From contig NZ_NRGS01000011.1 in NCBI RefSeq assembly GCF_002332425.1, positions 239,670-303,669 on the forward strand: 64,000 nt of DNA, written 5' to 3'. A program made the position numbers and the translations under genes. Below, in pieces: positions 62,231 to 64,000 of the stretch. This stretch comes from Brachybacterium alimentarium (GTDB lineage: Bacteria; Actinomycetota; Actinomycetes; Actinomycetales; Dermabacteraceae). A model generated the notes under the pieces. That model saw only the letters and a list, made by a program, of their open reading frames with translations, was not told the DNA's origin and made no database searches. The stretch's first letter is position 1. Every line of letters starts with the position of its first letter.

Positions 62231-62887
62231 TCACAATCCGCGCTCCAGGAAGGCGGCGACGGCGCGCAGCTCGATCTCGTCCACCGCGTGCCCCAGGTGC
62301 GGCCTGCGCTCCTCCTCGAGCCGGGTGTGGGTGCTCATGAACTCGCGCACCGCTTCCTCCCGCTCGGGATCGACCAGCGGATCCATCCCTCCATGGCCCC
62401 ACAGGGCCGGCGGGCGCCTCTCGGCGAGCGCGGCATCCCCCGGCATCGGCGCGGGGAAGGGGAAACCGGACAGCTGCACGATCCAGTCCAGCGCGTCCGC
62501 GTCGCGGCGCAGCAGCTGCATCGCGAGCGCTCCGCCCTGGGAGAAGCCGATGGCGCCAACGACGGAGGTCCCGTGGGCCCGCTGCACCGCGATCCACCGC
62601 TCGACCGCTGCGGCGGAGGCCTGCAGCGCCTCGGGGCGCTCGGGGTCCATCGGCATCTCGAACCAGGCATAGCCCTGCACGTACCGATAGATCCCGCGCA
62701 GGGAGACGTAGGCGAAGTCGCTGGGCAGGAACGGGACGAGGCCGGCGAGGTCGCCCTCGTGGCTGCCCAGGCCGTGCAGCAGGAGCACGACGGGCCTGCC
62801 GTCGGCCGGTCCGGAGCGCACCACCGCGCCCTCGTCGATGTCCTCGGCGATCAGCTCGACCGGTGCGTACTGGGAGGGGTTCGTCAT
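62231..62887 (-). CDS. Alpha/beta hydrolase, carboxylesterase/phospholipase type
   Basis: A 218-residue esterase. VVLLLHGLGSHEGDLAGLVP is the oxyanion region, GAIGFSQGGALAMQLL the nucleophile elbow (Ser in GFSQG), GHGGMDPLVDPEREEAVREF carries the Asp and RRPHLGHAVDEIEL the catalytic His. ATG 62887 is 6 nt after TAGCCT: leaderless. Substrate unknown. Confidence 0.93.
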   Translation of the reverse strand: MTNPSQYAPVELIAEDIDEGAVVRSGPADGRPVVLLLHGLGSHEGDLAGLVPFLPSDFAYVSLRGIYRYVQGYAWFEMPMDPERPEALQASAAAVERWIAVQRAHGTSVVGAIGFSQGGALAMQLLRRDADALDWIVQLSGFPFPAPMPGDAALAERRPPALWGHGGMDPLVDPEREEAVREFMSTHTRLEEERRPHLGHAVDEIELRAVAAFLERGL

Positions 62888-63201
62888 GCCAGCAGGCTAA
62901 CCAGCGGGTATGAGAGGACCCGCAGGCTGCGCATCTGCGCTGGCCGGCTGGACGATGTCCGACCACCTGCGGGTCCCGGCAGCTCGGTGGGATTCGCTGC
63001 GGGTCCGTCGGGACGCCTCAGCGGCGAGCCACCTCACTTGTCCGATAAGAAATCACTTCTCGGATCACCTCCCTTCCAGTGTCCGACCACCGTAGGACTC
63101 CGCTCCGAGGAGAGCAACGGATTATTCGCGGCGCGAAGCAGGCACCGAAGCATCGTCATCGATCGATTGACATTCGATAGATCAACGGCGAGACTCGATA
63201 T
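62888..63201. other. Intergenic region without a recognised gene
   Basis: Holds the divergent promoters of the esterase and the DUF2975 gene. On the plus strand TTGACA (63167-63172) is a good -35, while a matching -10 is not clear. No RNA gene or riboswitch is recognised. Confidence 0.5.
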
Positions 63202-63681
63202 ATGCCGAACCGTTTTGCCATCCACGCTCTCCGCGTCCTGCTCGCCATCGCCCTGGTGCTCGTCGCTGCGCTGCAGCTCGGCATCCTCCCCTGGCTGTCA
63301 GGGGCATTGGCCGAGGCCGAGCCGGACGTGGCCTCACTGCGATGGCCGATGCTGGTTCTGTCGATGACCGGCCTGGCCTGCGTCGAGGTGGGCATCTTCT
63401 CCACGCTGCGGCTACTGGGCTTCACCCGACGCGATGAGGTGTTCACCCCTCGTGCCCTGCGCTGGGTCGACGCGATCATCGCCGCCTTCCTGGTGGCGAG
63501 CGTGATCTGCCTGGTCACCCTGTTCTACGAGTCCTTCACCGTGAGCGGCCCGCCACTGTTCTCGCTGATGCTGCTGGCGGGGACCGTCGGGGGTATCGGC
63601 ATGGCCCTACTGATGGGCGTGATGCGCTCGCTGCTGGTGCAGGCGACGACGCTGCGGCTCGAGATGGAGGCGGTGATCTGA
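63202..63681 (+). CDS. DUF2975 membrane protein
   Basis: A 159-residue protein with four helices (near residues 9-30, 50-70, 92-112, 118-140), matching the DUF2975 pattern, including RWVDAIIAAFLVASVICLVT. Members are paired with a small HTH protein as here. Its stop overlaps the start of that gene (TGATG). Function unknown; some relatives act in development or as a two-part regulatory unit. Confidence 0.88.
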   Translation: MPNRFAIHALRVLLAIALVLVAALQLGILPWLSGALAEAEPDVASLRWPMLVLSMTGLACVEVGIFSTLRLLGFTRRDEVFTPRALRWVDAIIAAFLVASVICLVTLFYESFTVSGPPLFSLMLLAGTVGGIGMALLMGVMRSLLVQATTLRLEMEAVI

Positions 63682-63911
63682 TGGCGATCGTGGTGCGCAT
63701 CGATGTCGAGCTGGCCCGGCGGAAGATGTCCGTCGGCGACTTCGCCCAGCGAGTGGGGATCTCCCCGGCCAATGTCGCCGTGCTGAAGAACGGACGGGCG
63801 AAGGCCGTGCGGCTCAGCACGCTCGAGGCGATGTGCGAGGTGCTCGATTGCCAGCCGGGCGACCTGCTCGAATGGGTGTCCGACACTCCCCCGCAGGCGG
63901 ATCCCGGCTGA
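63681..63911 (+). CDS. YozG-like Cro/C1-type HTH protein
   Basis: A 76-residue DNA-binding protein: VVRIDVELARRKMSVGDFAQ, RVGISPANVAVLKNGRAKAV, CEVLDCQPGDLLEW. This is the standard partner of DUF2975 proteins. ATG 63681 overlaps the DUF2975 stop, so the two are co-translated. Confidence 0.92.
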   Translation: MAIVVRIDVELARRKMSVGDFAQRVGISPANVAVLKNGRAKAVRLSTLEAMCEVLDCQPGDLLEWVSDTPPQADPG

Positions 63912-63967
63912 GCGATCCCCCGTGCCAGGATGGCCCTCGACATCGACGTCGTCCCCGAGGAGCCCCC

Positions 63968-64000
63968 GTGCAGTCCGTCCTGACCGATTCCCTGGAGAAG
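63968..64000 (+). CDS. Start of a gene cut by the right edge
   Basis: GTG 63968 opens MQSVLTDSLEK before the window ends. GAGGAG lies 5-6 nt upstream, which makes the start plausible. The product cannot be identified from 11 codons. Confidence 0.4.
   Translation, partial: MQSVLTDSLEK

Overview
The window is about 70% GC, carries almost only GTG/ATG-initiated, densely packed genes with strong C/G third-position bias, and many genes whose -10 box sits only 5-8 nt before the start codon (leaderless). Together with ACR3/ArsR, an LCP cell-wall ligase, a DUF2975/HTH pair, ppsA-ppsR and a 1-based GTG-rich start usage this points to a high-GC Actinomycetota chromosome, most plausibly a Micrococcales lineage such as Brachybacterium or another Dermabacteraceae (inference; no rRNA or other phylogenetic marker was used).

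Layout. 1-4.3 kb: arsenite pump (cut by the window edge) and divergent ArsR; an XRE-cupin regulator in front of a thioredoxin-reductase-like flavoprotein translationally coupled to a methyltransferase; a methyltransferase with its middle deleted. 4.4-7.7 kb: ArsR regulator divergent from an old-yellow-enzyme, GNAT, P-loop kinase, and a frameshifted RibD/DHFR-type pseudogene. 7.7-9.9 kb: DksA/TraR-type protein and a two-gene nrdI-nrdF operon under tandem NrdR boxes. 10-16 kb: CynX/NimT-type exporter with AraC regulator, amino-acid permease, XRE regulator with MFS transporter. 16-25 kb: SDR plus ferredoxin-reductase-like operon, kinase, RF3, acetyltransferase, TetR with NmrA-type gene, LCP protein, LysR. 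25.7-29.7 kb: a DtxR-family regulator convergent with a three-gene metal ABC importer, both preceded by the same inverted repeat. 29.8-35.4 kb: LOG protein, GntR-MFS pair, aldo/keto reductase, sugar isomerase-like protein, GNAT. 35.4-37.3 kb: a rearranged accessory island with transposase remnants, a DoxX fragment, and an intact pair of unknown genes (secreted cationic protein plus four-helix membrane protein). 37.3-51.7 kb: mixed metabolic and resistance-type genes, including an amber-interrupted YbaK gene and an unusual Nramp homologue. 51.8-64 kb: LarC, cupin, PEP synthase with its regulatory kinase/phosphorylase, methyltransferase, two CNNM/CorC proteins, a large lipoprotein, esterase, DUF2975/HTH pair.

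The most striking observation is the NrdF protein: three of its four carboxylate metal ligands are replaced by Gln, Ser and Lys while the radical tyrosine is kept. That is the QSK signature of class Ie, metal-free, DOPA-radical ribonucleotide reductase. It sits with its activator NrdI under two NrdR boxes spaced 31 bp apart, and without any nrdE in the window. The most promising undescribed system is the secreted-peptide/membrane-protein pair in the low-GC island at 35.8-36.75 kb, which has the architecture of a bacteriocin and immunity pair but which I cannot assign to a known family.
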